A stretch of DNA of 64,000 bases from Sphingomonas mollis (GCF_016427505.1 NZ_JAELXS010000002.1:186001-250000), one strand, 5' to 3'; numbered from the stretch's first letter, positions 31,866-41,772 are shown. Notes: a model not told the origin generated them from the sequence alone. Made by a program: numbers and translations.

Positions 31866-33692
31866 TTACCAGCCCTGCGGCTTGCCCCGGTTCTGCGTAT
31901 CCAGCCACTTCTTCAATGGCGCGAAATAGGCGATCATCGCCTTTCCGCTCATCTCCCGGCTGCCTGTGAACACCTGTAGGGCTTCGGGCCACGGCTTCGA
32001 CTGACCCATGGCGAGCATTGCATTCAGGCGCTGGCCGACATCCTTGTTGCCGTAGAACGAGCAGCGGTGCAGCGGCCCCTTCCATCCGGCCTGCTTGCAG
32101 GCGGCCTGATAGAATTGAAATTGCAGCACCCGCGCCAGGAAATACCGGGTGTACGGCACGCCCGCCGGGATGTGGTATTTCGCACCGGGATCGAACTTCG
32201 TCTCGTCACGCGCAACCGGGGGGACAACGCCCTGATATTGCAGGCGCAAAGCATCCCAGCCCGCCTGATAGCCGGTCGGCTTGATCTCGCCAGAGAACAC
32301 CTTCCACCGCCACTTGTCGATCAACAGACCGAACGGTAGGAACGCCACCTTGTCCATTGCCTGACGAAGCAGCAATCCGACATCCTTGTCGGCGCTCGGC
32401 ACCTTGGCGCGATCGAGCAGACCGATGTTGACCAGATAATCGGGCGTGATCGACAGCGCGACGGTATCGCCGATCGCCTCATGGAAACCGTCGTTCGCAC
32501 CGTTCTTGTACAGGAACGGCTGCGCCTTGTAGGCGCGCTGATAGTAATTGTGGCCAAGTTCGTGGTGGATCGTGACGAAATCGTCGCCATTCACCTTGGT
32601 GCACATCTTGATGCGGATATCGTCGGCATTGTCGATATCCCATGCCGATGCGTGACAGATCACCTCGCGATCAGCCGGCTTCACAATCTGCGACCGCTGC
32701 CAAAACGTGTCGGGCAACGCCGCGAAGCCGAGCGAGGAATAGAAGCCCTCACCCTGCTTCACCATGCGGACGGGATCATATCCCTTGGCTTTCAACAGAT
32801 CGCCGGTGTCATATCCCAGATCGCCGGCGCCGGCCGGGGCGACGATGTCGTATATGTTGCCCCACTCCTGCGCCCACATGTTGCCGAGCAGGTCGGCGCG
32901 GATCGGCCCGGTCTTCGATTGGACGGCATCGCCGTACTTCTCGTTCAGCTTCCACCGGACATAGGTGTGAAGCACGAGATAGAGCGGCTCCACTTCCTTC
33001 CAGATGCGGTCGGTGGTGGCGGCGAACTCGTCCGGCGCCATGTCATATCCCGACCGCCACAGCGCACCGGTGTCGGCATAGCCGAGACCCTTGGCACCCG
33101 CATTGGCGAGGTCGCTCATCCGGGCATAATCCACCCGCATCGGCGCGCCGACATTATCATGCCAGCTGACCCACATCTCGCGCAGCCTGGCGGGATCGCG
33201 GGTCACGCCCATCGCCGCCTCGATATCCGATCCGTTGATCGGTTTGCCGTCGAGCGTTCCGCGGCCCTTGCCATAGCTTGACGACATCCGGGTCGTCAGC
33301 GTCGCCAGTTCGTCCGCCGCACCGGGCGTCGCCGCCGCCGGCAGCGTGATGCCGCCGCGAAGCAGGTCGAGCTTGCGGCGCGTGTCCGGGGACAGACCCG
33401 GCACACGGGCATAACGGGCCGCCTCACCGGCGAGCTTCACCTGCAGTTCGGTGGTCTGGGCATTGGCGCGGGCCGCCAATGTGTCGGTATCGTCGGTGAT
33501 GTAGGTGGCGTTGACCCAGTTGATCTGGTTCACCGGCACGGACACCGCCGCCAGCTGGCGTTCGGCATCGGCGATGAACGCGTCAGCCTGCGCCGCCGTG
33601 GCGGTGGTGGCATCCGTCGGCTGCTGCGCTGGTGCCGATGTCGTCGCAAGGGCGGCCGCCAGCACGGCAAGGGAAGCGGTGATGCGGATCAT
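31866..33692 (-). CDS. Exported M2-family (ACE-like) zinc dipeptidyl carboxypeptidase
   Basis: A 608-residue peptidase related to angiotensin-converting enzyme, which removes C-terminal dipeptides. A signal peptide (MIRITASLAVLAAALATTSAPAQ) is followed by a largely helical domain. The zinc site is HELGH at 377-381 in IHHELGHNYYQRAYK, with the third ligand Glu405 in NDGFHEAIGD. Other family segments include VICHASAWD and GVPYTRYFLARVLQFQFY. GAGG lies six bases ahead of the ATG; upstream in-frame codons do not form a signal peptide. Role in peptide nutrition is inferred. Confidence 0.93.
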   Translation of the reverse strand: MIRITASLAVLAAALATTSAPAQQPTDATTATAAQADAFIADAERQLAAVSVPVNQINWVNATYITDDTDTLAARANAQTTELQVKLAGEAARYARVPGLSPDTRRKLDLLRGGITLPAAATPGAADELATLTTRMSSSYGKGRGTLDGKPINGSDIEAAMGVTRDPARLREMWVSWHDNVGAPMRVDYARMSDLANAGAKGLGYADTGALWRSGYDMAPDEFAATTDRIWKEVEPLYLVLHTYVRWKLNEKYGDAVQSKTGPIRADLLGNMWAQEWGNIYDIVAPAGAGDLGYDTGDLLKAKGYDPVRMVKQGEGFYSSLGFAALPDTFWQRSQIVKPADREVICHASAWDIDNADDIRIKMCTKVNGDDFVTIHHELGHNYYQRAYKAQPFLYKNGANDGFHEAIGDTVALSITPDYLVNIGLLDRAKVPSADKDVGLLLRQAMDKVAFLPFGLLIDKWRWKVFSGEIKPTGYQAGWDALRLQYQGVVPPVARDETKFDPGAKYHIPAGVPYTRYFLARVLQFQFYQAACKQAGWKGPLHRCSFYGNKDVGQRLNAMLAMGQSKPWPEALQVFTGSREMSGKAMIAYFAPLKKWLDTQNRGKPQGW

Positions 33693-33757
33693 GTCTTTCC
33701 TCTTATTTCCAGCGTCGTGCATCGGCGCGCGACCGCGATCGGTCAAGCAATCGACAG

Positions 33758-34516
33758 TCAGGCTGCCAGAAACTCGGCGATCGCTTGGCCGAGTTCCGGC
33801 TTGGCGACCGAACTCATATGGCCTCCCGGCACCTCGACGAAGCGAGCATCCGGCAGCGCATCCGCCAGGGCCGCGGCCGATCCGTTGTCATGATCCTCGA
33901 CGCCGGCCACGACCAGCGTCGGCTGGGCAAAGGCCCCGATCGTCGCGAGCGGCGTATCGGTGAAGGTATCGAGAATGCCCAGCAGCGCGACGGGATCACC
34001 CTTGGTGGTCTTCAGGAACGCCTCGGCCAACCATTCCGGGCTGCCACGCTCATGCTCGCCCAGATGCGTCAGAATATGGCGGAAATGACCCGCGCGGCGA
34101 TCGGTGTCGGTCAGGCCCTCAAGCCCCATGCCGGCGAAGATCAATCGCGTCGGCGTCGCCCCCGTTGCGATCATCCGTGATGTGGTGCGTGCGCCCAGCG
34201 AGTAACCGCCCAGATCGTAATCGGTCAGCCCCAGATGCGCGATCAGCGCATGCCCGTCCTGCGTCAGCGCATCGCGTGGATAGGCAGCGGCATCATGCGG
34301 TTTGTCGCTTTCGCCGTGCGCGCGCAGATCGGGCATGATGACCCGGTATCCCTCGGCGGCGATCGCCGCGGCATGCCCGTATCGTATCCAGTTAGTGTAG
34401 GCGTCGGAGAAATAGCCGTGGATCAGCACGACAGGCCGCCCCTCCCCCATTTCGCGCCACGCAATGCGGACGCCATCGAAACTGGAGAAGAACTGGGTGG
34501 AGGGCATATCGGTCAT
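33758..34516 (-). CDS. Alpha/beta-fold hydrolase
   Basis: A 252-residue enzyme of unknown substrate. It shows the oxyanion-hole motif VVLIHGYFSD, the nucleophile elbow GGYSLGART, the catalytic Asp region LVVAGVEDHDNGS and the C-terminal His in VPGGHMSS. There is no signal peptide, so it is probably cytoplasmic. The closest general types are haloperoxidase-like or esterase-like hydrolases. It diverges from chvI, 101 bp away, and ends 65 bp before the M2 peptidase start. Confidence 0.88.
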   Translation of the reverse strand: MTDMPSTQFFSSFDGVRIAWREMGEGRPVVLIHGYFSDAYTNWIRYGHAAAIAAEGYRVIMPDLRAHGESDKPHDAAAYPRDALTQDGHALIAHLGLTDYDLGGYSLGARTTSRMIATGATPTRLIFAGMGLEGLTDTDRRAGHFRHILTHLGEHERGSPEWLAEAFLKTTKGDPVALLGILDTFTDTPLATIGAFAQPTLVVAGVEDHDNGSAAALADALPDARFVEVPGGHMSSVAKPELGQAIAEFLAA

Positions 34517-34617
34517 GGCGGTGCTCTTATGTCAGTCGAACGCCGCACGCGACCCCGTCTTGATCCGCCGAGCGACAGACGATTGAGCAGGCTTCGGCTT
34601 TCGACTAGGAGCCGGGC

Positions 34618-35322
34618 ATGACGGCAACGATCGCGCTCGTCGACGACGATCGCAACATCCTGACTTCGGTGTCGATCGCCCTTCAGGCCGAAGGGTTCCT
34701 GACGCGCGTCTATTCGGATGGTGAGGCTGCGCTGAAGGCGTTGGCGGACAACCCGCCCGATCTCGCGATCTTCGACATCAAGATGCCGCGGATGGATGGA
34801 TTGGAACTGCTCCGTCGCCTGCGTGAAAAGCAATCGACGCCCGTCATCTTCCTGACGTCGAAGGACGACGAACTGGACGAGGCGCTGGGGCTGGCGATGG
34901 GGGCCGACGATTACATCGCCAAGCCATTTTCCCAACGCCTGCTGATCGCCCGCATCCGAGCCATCCTGCGCCGCGCCGAACCGGCCGCCCCCGCCGGCGG
35001 CAATGGCGAGGAAGCGGCCCCGGCCCTGGAACGCGGGCGGTTGATGATGGACCCCGCCCGGCACCGCACGCTGTGGAACGGCGAAGCGGTGACGCTGACC
35101 GTCACAGAATTCCTGATCCTCGAAACGCTGGCGCAGCGCCCCGGTGTGGTGAAGACCCGTAACCAGTTGATGGATGCGGCGTATCAGGACGATATCTACG
35201 TCGACGACCGCACGATCGACAGCCATATCAAGCGCGTGCGGCGGAAATTTCGGGCGGTCGATCCCGAGTTCGATTCGATCGAAACTCTCTATGGTGCCGG
35301 CTATCGCTTTTCCGAGGAATGA
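34618..35322 (+). CDS. chvI: ChvI-type two-component response regulator
   Basis: The DNA-binding partner of ChvG; in rhizobia and related bacteria this system responds to acid and envelope stress. The 234-residue OmpR-family protein has a receiver domain with the phospho-acceptor Asp53 in [12 protein letters not shown] and Lys in IAKPFS, and a C-terminal winged helix ([43 protein letters not shown]). AGGAG lies six bases ahead of the ATG. It leads the run chvI-chvG-hprK-rapZ-EIIA-HPr; that context decides the name among OmpR-type regulators. Confidence 0.92.
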   Translation: MTATIALVDDDRNILTSVSIALQAEGFLTRVYSDGEAALKALADNPPDLAIFDIKMPRMDGLELLRRLREKQSTPVIFLTSKDDELDEALGLAMGADDYIAKPFSQRLLIARIRAILRRAEPAAPAGGNGEEAAPALERGRLMMDPARHRTLWNGEAVTLTVTEFLILETLAQRPGVVKTRNQLMDAAYQDDIYVDDRTIDSHIKRVRRKFRAVDPEFDSIETLYGAGYRFSEE

Positions 35323-36871
35323 GCCCGCGCCGGATGACGGCCGCGATCTGGCGCTCCGGTGGTCGGGGCGGGTATCGCTCACGCGGCGTATCCTGGCGGT
35401 CAACATCATCGCGCTGCTGTTGCTGGCGGGCGGGTTCTTCTATCTCGACAGCTATCGATCGCGTACCGTCGACAACAGCGTCGTGCAGGCGACGCGAGAG
35501 GCGCGGCTGATCGCGGAGGCGCTGGCGGCGTCGCCGCAATCCTATCACCCGGCCCTGCTCTCGCGACTGGCGCGAGACACCGGCGCCCGCATCAGGGTGC
35601 TGGGCCCGAATGGCATGGCCCTCGACAGCCGCGCGCTCGGCGTCAGTAATTTTCAGTTGCAGGACCCCGATCGTGAGGGGATCGACCAGCGTGTCGCCCG
35701 CCTGCTGGATGGCGGCATCGATACGATCGTCGGTGCAGCGCGGCCGCCGCTGTACCGCGATCGATCGGACCCCGCCGATTGGCCCGAGGTACGGACGGCA
35801 CAAACCGGCCACGTCGCCGCAACGGTTTGGCGCGCGCCCGACCGCACGCCGGTCATCACGGCCGCGGCGCCGATGCCCGGTGGTGCTATCGTGCTGACCG
35901 CAGTGAACGCGCGGACCATCACCCGGATCGTCCGGACGGAGCGACTGCGCCTCAGCGTCGTCTTGCTGGTCGTCACGATCATCTCCGTGCTGCTGTCGCT
36001 GTTTCTCGCCCGGACGATCGTCCGGCCGCTACGCCGGCTGGCGCGGGCGGCGGTACGCGTTCGATTGGGGCGCGCGCGTGAAGTGGTGGTGCCCCGTTTG
36101 CCATCGCGGCGTGACGAACTAGGCATGCTGGCCCGCGCGCTGTCGGACATGAGCTTGGCCCTTCGCGCGCGGATCGACGCGACCGAGGCGTTCGCAGCCG
36201 ATGTGACGCACGAAATGAAGAACCCCCTCGCCTCCCTTCGGTCTGCCGTGGATGGGCTGGGGCGGATCAGCGATCCGGATCTGCAACGCCAATTGCTGGC
36301 GATCGTGCAAGACGACGTCCATCGCCTCGATCGCCTCATCACCGACATTTCCGATGCATCCCGACTCGACGCACAACTCAGCCGGGCGAAGTTCGAACCG
36401 GTCGATATCGGCGCGATTATCGCCGGCCTCCTCGCCCAGCGCGAGGCGCGCGGCGTGGAACGGGGCGTCCGCTTCCATTTCGACCGGGCGGCGGACACGC
36501 CTTTGCTGACCATCGGTGAAGGCGCGCGGCTGGAACGCGTGTTCGAGAACCTGCTCGATAATGCCCTGTCTTTCTCTCCCGATGATGCGCAGGTAACGAT
36601 CGTCGCCACCGCCGATGCCGACGAGATGGTGGTACAGGTCGAGGACGAAGGCCCCGGCGTGCCGGAAGAGGCGCGCGAGGCCATCTTCCGCCGCTTCCAG
36701 TCGATCCGGCCGCAGGGCGAGGCGTTCGGCCGCCACTCGGGCCTCGGCCTCGCCATTGCACGAACGATCGTCGAGGGGCATGGCGGGTCGATCGCGGTCG
36801 AACCGCGCGACGGCGGACTGGGCGGTGCCCGATTCGTCGTCCGCCTGCCGACCGCCGATCCGGCGCCATAG
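35291..36871 (+). CDS. chvG: ChvG-type sensor histidine kinase
   Basis: A 526-residue inner-membrane kinase. TM1 (about 33-52) and TM2 (about 222-240) flank a periplasmic sensor domain; HAMP follows, then HisKA with His307 in [17 protein letters not shown], and HATPase with N-box [14 protein letters not shown] and [17 protein letters not shown] start at the ATG at 35291, inside the end of chvI (32-base overlap); no ribosome site is obvious and the true start could be a few codons later. It signals to ChvI. hprK follows by nine bases. Confidence 0.9.
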   Translation: MVPAIAFPRNEPAPDDGRDLALRWSGRVSLTRRILAVNIIALLLLAGGFFYLDSYRSRTVDNSVVQATREARLIAEALAASPQSYHPALLSRLARDTGARIRVLGPNGMALDSRALGVSNFQLQDPDREGIDQRVARLLDGGIDTIVGAARPPLYRDRSDPADWPEVRTAQTGHVAATVWRAPDRTPVITAAAPMPGGAIVLTAVNARTITRIVRTERLRLSVVLLVVTIISVLLSLFLARTIVRPLRRLARAAVRVRLGRAREVVVPRLPSRRDELGMLARALSDMSLALRARIDATEAFAADVTHEMKNPLASLRSAVDGLGRISDPDLQRQLLAIVQDDVHRLDRLITDISDASRLDAQLSRAKFEPVDIGAIIAGLLAQREARGVERGVRFHFDRAADTPLLTIGEGARLERVFENLLDNALSFSPDDAQVTIVATADADEMVVQVEDEGPGVPEEAREAIFRRFQSIRPQGEAFGRHSGLGLAIARTIVEGHGGSIAVEPRDGGLGGARFVVRLPTADPAP

Positions 36872-36880
36872 GACGTATCG

Positions 36881-37309
36881 ATGAGCGAACCCGATACCGA
36901 AACGCTGCACGCCTCCACCGTCGCGATCGACGGGCGGGCGGTGTTGATCGAGGGGCCGTCGGGCGCGGGAAAATCCGATCTCGCACTCCGCCTGATCGAT
37001 CGCGGCGCGATTTTGGTGAGCGACGATTATACGGTTGTTAAGGCGTTGGACGAGGGCCTGATCGCCAGCCCGCCCCCTACGATCGCCGGACGGATAGAGG
37101 TGCGTGGGCTTGGCATACTTGACCTGCCGGTGATGGCCGCTGCTCCTGTGGCGCTGTTCATAACTCTGGTCGACGAGCCGGAACGGATGCCCGAGCCGGC
37201 ATCACGCCTGATCGCCGGGCGACCCGTTCGGATGCTCGCGCTCGATCCGTTTACGGCTTCGGCACCGATCAAGGTCGAACTGGCCATGCGCCGGGAGATG
37301 CCGGCATGA
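36881..37309 (+). CDS. hprK: Short HPr kinase/phosphorylase
   Basis: Phosphorylates HPr on a serine. This 142-residue form contains only the C-terminal catalytic domain, as is usual in alphaproteobacteria; the N-terminal domain of Firmicute HprK is absent. Walker A is GPSGAGKS at 25-32, followed by VSDDYTVV and the signature IEVRGLGILDLP. AGGA precedes the ATG by seven bases. It overlaps rapZ by four bases (ATGA). The target serine is present in the HPr encoded 1.3 kb downstream. Confidence 0.94.
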   Translation: MSEPDTETLHASTVAIDGRAVLIEGPSGAGKSDLALRLIDRGAILVSDDYTVVKALDEGLIASPPPTIAGRIEVRGLGILDLPVMAAAPVALFITLVDEPERMPEPASRLIAGRPVRMLALDPFTASAPIKVELAMRREMPA

Positions 37310-38223
37310 TCGGTCATCAGGACGTGCTGCTGGTCACAGGACTGTCCGGGGCCGGCAAATCGACGGTGCTGAAGACGCTGGAAGACCTTGGCTGGGAAGT
37401 GGTCGACAACCTGCCGCTCGTCCTGATCGACCGGCTGCTCGATGCGCCGTTGCCGGTGGGGGCGGACGGCCGACGTCAACGACTGGCGCTGGGCCTGGGC
37501 ACACGGACGCGGGATTTCGAGCCAGAGCGGATCATCCAGCGAATCAGGCAGTTGCAGGATATGCAAAGCCTGTCCGTCGGCACGCTGTTCCTCGAATGCT
37601 CGGATGCCGAACTCGAACGTCGTTATGCGGAGACGCGACGACGCCATCCCCTGGCGCCGGATCGACCGGCAAGCGACGGGATCGCCCGGGAGCGCGAATT
37701 GTTGGCGCCGCTGCGCGACTTTGCCAACCGACTGACCGATACGACGACGCTGTCGGCCCACGAACTGGCGCAGCAGATTCGCACCACCTTTGCCGACCGC
37801 GCAGGCGAGCCGGTGTTGTCGGTAACGTCATTCGGCTTTGCGCGGGGCCTGCCGCGCGGTGCGGATCTGGTGTTCGACATGCGCTTCCTGCGCAATCCGC
37901 ATTGGGATCCCGCGCTGAAACCCGGCACCGGGCTGGACCCGGATGTGGCCGCCTATGTCGCGGCCGATCCCGCCTATGAGGCGGCGGTATCGCGGATCGA
38001 GGAGCTGCTGGCGCTGTTGCTGCCGCGCTACAGGGCGGAGGGAAAGGCATATGTTTCCATCGCGATCGGCTGTACCGGAGGGAGACACCGGTCGGTTCAT
38101 GTCGCGGAACGTATCGGCAGGTTCTTGTGCGATGCGGGGTTTTCGCCCACAGTCGCGCATCGTGATTTAGGGGCGGCACCGCAGGACTCACTTGAGGGGT
38201 CGCCGGTTGCCCCGCTGGTGTAG
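37306..38223 (+). CDS. rapZ: RNase adapter protein RapZ
   Basis: RapZ (YvcJ/YhbJ family) is a nucleotide-binding protein; in E. coli it delivers the small RNA GlmZ to RNase E and so tunes glucosamine-6-phosphate synthesis. The 305-residue protein has Walker A GLSGAGKST at 12-20, Walker B-like GTLFLECSD, and the C-terminal CTGGRHRSVHVAERI that binds ligand and RNA. It lies between hprK and the PTS IIA gene. Whether it has an sRNA target here cannot be told. Confidence 0.95.
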   Translation: MIGHQDVLLVTGLSGAGKSTVLKTLEDLGWEVVDNLPLVLIDRLLDAPLPVGADGRRQRLALGLGTRTRDFEPERIIQRIRQLQDMQSLSVGTLFLECSDAELERRYAETRRRHPLAPDRPASDGIARERELLAPLRDFANRLTDTTTLSAHELAQQIRTTFADRAGEPVLSVTSFGFARGLPRGADLVFDMRFLRNPHWDPALKPGTGLDPDVAAYVAADPAYEAAVSRIEELLALLLPRYRAEGKAYVSIAIGCTGGRHRSVHVAERIGRFLCDAGFSPTVAHRDLGAAPQDSLEGSPVAPLV

Positions 38224-38238
38224 GTAGCGCATCCGACT

Positions 38239-38646
38239 ATGATCGGCCTGGTTCTGGTGACGCATGGGCGGCTCGCCGACGAATTCGTGACCGCGATGGT
38301 TCACGTCGTCGGGCCGCAGGAGCGGGTGGCGACGATCGCGATCGGGCCGGAGGACGATATGGAATCGCGCCGGCACGACATCGCCGCCGCCATCGCCGAG
38401 GTCGATAGCGGCGCCGGCGTGATCGTATTGACCGATCTGTTCGGCGGCACACCATCCAACCTCGCGATATCGCTGATGGTGCGTGGCCGGGTCGAAGTGA
38501 TCGCGGGCATGAACCTGCCGATGCTGATCCGCCTCGGTTCCGCGCGCAAATCAATGAAGGTCGTCGATGCCGTGGCTGCCGCGCGTGAAGCGGGGCGCAA
38601 ATATATCTCGGTCGCTTCCGAAGTGCTGGGCGAGGCAGCGGCATGA
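38239..38646 (+). CDS. Mannose-type PTS IIA component
   Basis: A 135-residue IIA protein of the mannose class; in alphaproteobacteria it has no matching transporter and works as a regulatory end point of the nitrogen-type PTS. The phospho-acceptor is His9 in VLVTHGRLADEF. LTDLFGGTPSNLA and AGMNLPMLIRL are family hallmarks. It overlaps the HPr gene by four bases. EI is not encoded in the window. Confidence 0.93.
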   Translation: MIGLVLVTHGRLADEFVTAMVHVVGPQERVATIAIGPEDDMESRRHDIAAAIAEVDSGAGVIVLTDLFGGTPSNLAISLMVRGRVEVIAGMNLPMLIRLGSARKSMKVVDAVAAAREAGRKYISVASEVLGEAAA

Positions 38647-38915
38647 GCGTTCGTCGCACCGTCACGATTTGCAACCGCCGCGGACTCCATGCCCGCGCCA
38701 GTGCGAAGTTCGTCACGCTGGCGTCCGGCCTGCCGTGCGAAGTGCAGGTCGAGAAGGATGGCAGCGGTTCGGTCACGGGCACGTCGATCATGGGGCTGAT
38801 GATGCTGGGCGCCGCCATGGGCGATTCGATCACGATCTCCGCATCGGGCGACAATGCCACGCAGGTGGTGAACACGCTGGTCGAACTGGTCGAGGCGAAA
38901 TTCGGCGAGGATTGA
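38643..38915 (+). CDS. ptsH: Phosphocarrier protein HPr
   Basis: A 90-residue phosphocarrier between enzyme I and the IIA proteins. His16 in NRRGLHARASAKFV takes the phosphate from EI, and Ser48 in GTSIMGLMML is the expected HprK target. Its co-occurrence with hprK, rapZ and a mannose-type IIA gene indicates regulatory rather than sugar-uptake use. The TrmH-type gene follows by 18 bp. Confidence 0.95.
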   Translation: MSVRRTVTICNRRGLHARASAKFVTLASGLPCEVQVEKDGSGSVTGTSIMGLMMLGAAMGDSITISASGDNATQVVNTLVELVEAKFGED

Positions 38916-38933
38916 TCCTCCTCGATTGCTGTC

Positions 38934-39734
38934 ATGCCCCGCGAAATCACCGCCTTTTCCAACCCGCTCATCAAGAGCGTCCGCGACCTGCGCGACAAGC
39001 GGCATCGGCGCGAGCAGCGACGGTTCCTCGCCGAGGGCCTGCGTATCCTCACCGAGGCGCGCGAAGCGGGGCGCCTGCCGGTGCTGCTGTTCTTCGCGGC
39101 GGCCAGCGCCGATCATCCGCTGGTCAGAACGCTCGTCACCGAGGTGGAGCGCGCGGGTGGCGACGCGATCGAGACGACGCCCGATATCCTCTCGAAGCTG
39201 TCGGGCAAGGACAACCCACAGGCCGTAGTCGGCGTGTTCGACGAGTTCGAGACGCGATTGAACGATCTCGACCGGACCGCGGCCGGCATCTGGCTGGTGG
39301 CGGAGCGACTGCGTGATCCGGGCAATATGGGCACGATCCTGCGGACCGGGGATGCGGTGGGCGCCGGCGGGTTGATCCTGATCGGTGACTGCGTCGATCC
39401 CTTCTCGGTCGAGGCGGTGCGCGCCAGCATGGGCGCGCTGTTCACCATCCCCGTCGTGCGGACGGAATGGGCGACGTTCCTGACCTGGTTGCGGACAGGC
39501 CCCGGTCAGCTGGTCGGTCTGAGCCTCGATACCGAGCATGACTATCGCGGCGCGCGCTATGCGGCGCCGACGTTCCTGCTGACTGGAAACGAGGCGCAGG
39601 GCATGCCGAGCGGATATGCCGCCGGATGCGATCTACTGGTGAAGATCCCGATGCTGGGCAAGGCCGACAGCCTGAATGCCGCGGTGGCAACCGCGGTGAT
39701 GGCGTATGAGGTACTGGCGCAGCAACGCGATTGA
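38934..39734 (+). CDS. TrmH/SpoU-family RNA 2'-O-methyltransferase
   Basis: A 266-residue SPOUT methyltransferase that would methylate a ribose 2'-OH in tRNA or rRNA. An N-terminal substrate-binding domain (about 1-90) precedes the knotted catalytic domain with motif 1 ERLRDPGNMGTILRTGDAVG, motif 2 LLTGNEAQGMP and motif 3 IPMLGKADSLNAAVATAVMAYEV. The target base cannot be read from the sequence. It trails the PTS genes by 18 bp and may share their transcript. Confidence 0.92.
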   Translation: MPREITAFSNPLIKSVRDLRDKRHRREQRRFLAEGLRILTEAREAGRLPVLLFFAAASADHPLVRTLVTEVERAGGDAIETTPDILSKLSGKDNPQAVVGVFDEFETRLNDLDRTAAGIWLVAERLRDPGNMGTILRTGDAVGAGGLILIGDCVDPFSVEAVRASMGALFTIPVVRTEWATFLTWLRTGPGQLVGLSLDTEHDYRGARYAAPTFLLTGNEAQGMPSGYAAGCDLLVKIPMLGKADSLNAAVATAVMAYEVLAQQRD

Positions 39735-39794
39735 TCGCGCCGCCTTTCGCTGGGGCATAGTTGCAGGGCGGATGCTTACCGGCCAAGCTGGGGC

Positions 39795-40457
39795 ATGATC
39801 GCCATCGCCCTGCTCGCCGCCGCTGCTGGTTCCGTCGATTACCGGGCAAGCGGCACCGAACCATTCTGGTCTTTGACGATCGACGACCGTCACATTCGAC
39901 TGGAACAGGTCAGTGGGCGACCGATCAGCGTCGCGGTCCCGAAAGCGCGATCGACCGCGAATGGACGGCGGTATGTGACGCCTGCGATGACGGTGGCTAT
40001 CGTCCGCAAGCCATGCAGCGACGGGATGAGTGACCGGCATTATCCCGATACGGTCACCGTCAATCTCGGGCGGCGGCGGTTGCAGGGGTGTGGTGGCTTG
40101 GCAGATCGCACCGCGATGAAATTGGCCGATACGCATTGGGCGATTGCAGCGCTCGATGGCAAGGCGGTGCGCATGCCCGGTAGAGCAACGGTCGATTTCG
40201 ATGCCGACGTCATGCGCGCCCGCATCTGCAACCGCATTGCGGGGAGCTACCGCCTCGAAGGCAATACGCTTCGCCTTGGCGACCTGCGGGCGACAAGGAT
40301 GGCGTGCATCGAGGATGAGGTGATGCGGGTCGAGAGCCGGTTCCTCGCGCTCGGCGGTTCGCCGGTGACGATGACCCGGCCCGATACGGATACGCTAGTG
40401 TTGAGAGATGCGCGGGGCAGCGTGACGCTCACTCGCCGGTCGTCACCAGCTTCGTAA
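39795..40457 (+). CDS. Exported META-domain (HslJ-like) protein
   Basis: A 220-residue protein of unknown function. A short hydrophobic N-terminus (MIAIALLAAAAGS) may be a signal peptide. Residues about 15-100 contain the GTEPFW motif seen in COG3650-type proteins. The C-terminal half (about 105-215) resembles the META/DUF306 domain: THWAIAALDGKAVRMPG, then RICNRIAGSYRLEGNTLRLGDLRATRMAC. Its last 29 bases overlap the 3' end of rmuC on the other strand. A paired-cysteine pattern suggests it acts outside the cytoplasm. Confidence 0.75.
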   Translation: MIAIALLAAAAGSVDYRASGTEPFWSLTIDDRHIRLEQVSGRPISVAVPKARSTANGRRYVTPAMTVAIVRKPCSDGMSDRHYPDTVTVNLGRRRLQGCGGLADRTAMKLADTHWAIAALDGKAVRMPGRATVDFDADVMRARICNRIAGSYRLEGNTLRLGDLRATRMACIEDEVMRVESRFLALGGSPVTMTRPDTDTLVLRDARGSVTLTRRSSPAS

Positions 40458-41772
40458 GCGGACGCGGGCTCTGTTCGACGATCGGTAGTGGTTCGATCGA
40501 TTTGCCGGCGGTGTCGATATTGAGCGCCTCGAACCGGCGGGCGGTCGTCAGCACCTGACTCTCGAGGCTGCCGACGAACTGGTTATAGGCGGTGTTGGCC
40601 GTCTCCAGATTGCGGCCGAGCTTGGCGACATGCTCGCCCATCTTCGACAGACGACTGTATAGCTCCTTGCCCAGAACGCCGATCTCGCGCGCCTGTGCCG
40701 CCAGCTTCTCCTGTCGCCAGACCGCCGAGACGGTGCGGGCGATGGCGATCAGGTTCGTCGGGGTAGCCAGCAGGACACGCTTGTCGAAGGCGAAGTCCCA
40801 CAGCGTCGGGTCATGTTCGAGCGCGGCCGACAGGAAGTGTTCGCCGGGGACGAACATGATGACATATTCGGGCGTGTCCTCGAACTGCGTCCAGTAGCTC
40901 TTGTTGCCGAGGCCGTTGACGTGGTTGCGCATCGATTGGGCATGCGCGGCGAGGCCGATCTGGCGCTCGCCCTCATCCACCGCGCCGAACGCGTCCTGAT
41001 AGGCGTTGAGCGACACCTTGGCGTCGATGATGAGCGACTTGCCGCCCGGCACCTTGACGATGGCGTCGGGACGGAGGCGACCGCCCTCCCCGTCCGACAC
41101 GCTGACCTCCATGGCGAAGTCGGTGTGTTCGGCGAGACCGCAGGTCTCCAGCACGTTGCGAAGCTGCTGCTCGCCCCAGCGACCGCGGGCCTTGGGGGCA
41201 TTGCGCAGCGCGTTGACGAGCTTGGCGGCCTCGCCCGATACGCGCTCCTGCCCAAGGCGCATCTGTTCGATCTGGCCCTTCAGATCGCCAAAGGCGTCGC
41301 GGCGTTCGGCCTCGACCTTGGCGACGCCCTCTTCGTAGCGCTTCAGCCGCTCGGTGACGGGCTGGAGAAGGGCGGCGAGGCGTTGGCCGCTGGTCTGCTC
41401 CGACTCGGTAAAGCGGGCCTGGGCGCGTTCGAGGAACTGGGTCTGCGCGCCTTCCAGCGCCTTGGCGGCGGCGGCACCGAACTGGGCGTTCATCGCCTCC
41501 TTCGCCTCGTGAAGTTGGCGGAGGGTCTCGGCGTGTGCGGCCTGCCGCTCCGCGCTCTGGGCGCGGAGGGAGGCGAGGTCCTGCATCGCCTCGTTGCGCT
41601 CGCGCTCCACGGCGTCGCGGGCCTGGCGGACGAGGTCGGCGTCGGCGGCGCGGGTGCGGGCGACGGCGAGGTCGCTGGCGAGGCCGGCGGCGCGGCGGCC
41701 GGCGATGAGCCAACCGGCCAGCAGGCCGACGGCGAGCGCCAGCAGGGCGACGATGGCCAGTTCAGGGGTCAT
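40429..41772 (-). CDS. rmuC: DNA recombination protein RmuC
   Basis: A 447-residue protein named from E. coli, where its loss raises short inverted-repeat rearrangements; a PD-(D/E)XK-like nuclease is predicted. An N-terminal membrane helix (about 6-24) is followed by a long coiled coil (about 30-160) and the conserved region KARGRWGEQQLRNVLETCGL, VPGGKSLIIDAKVSLNAY and TPEYVIMFVPGEHFL. The ATG at 41772 has GGAG six bases upstream. The 128 bp between it and def hold the 11-mer CTGTCCTACAG (minus strand), shared with two other intergenic regions. Confidence 0.93.
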   Translation of the reverse strand: MTPELAIVALLALAVGLLAGWLIAGRRAAGLASDLAVARTRAADADLVRQARDAVERERNEAMQDLASLRAQSAERQAAHAETLRQLHEAKEAMNAQFGAAAAKALEGAQTQFLERAQARFTESEQTSGQRLAALLQPVTERLKRYEEGVAKVEAERRDAFGDLKGQIEQMRLGQERVSGEAAKLVNALRNAPKARGRWGEQQLRNVLETCGLAEHTDFAMEVSVSDGEGGRLRPDAIVKVPGGKSLIIDAKVSLNAYQDAFGAVDEGERQIGLAAHAQSMRNHVNGLGNKSYWTQFEDTPEYVIMFVPGEHFLSAALEHDPTLWDFAFDKRVLLATPTNLIAIARTVSAVWRQEKLAAQAREIGVLGKELYSRLSKMGEHVAKLGRNLETANTAYNQFVGSLESQVLTTARRFEALNIDTAGKSIEPLPIVEQSPRPLTKLVTTGE

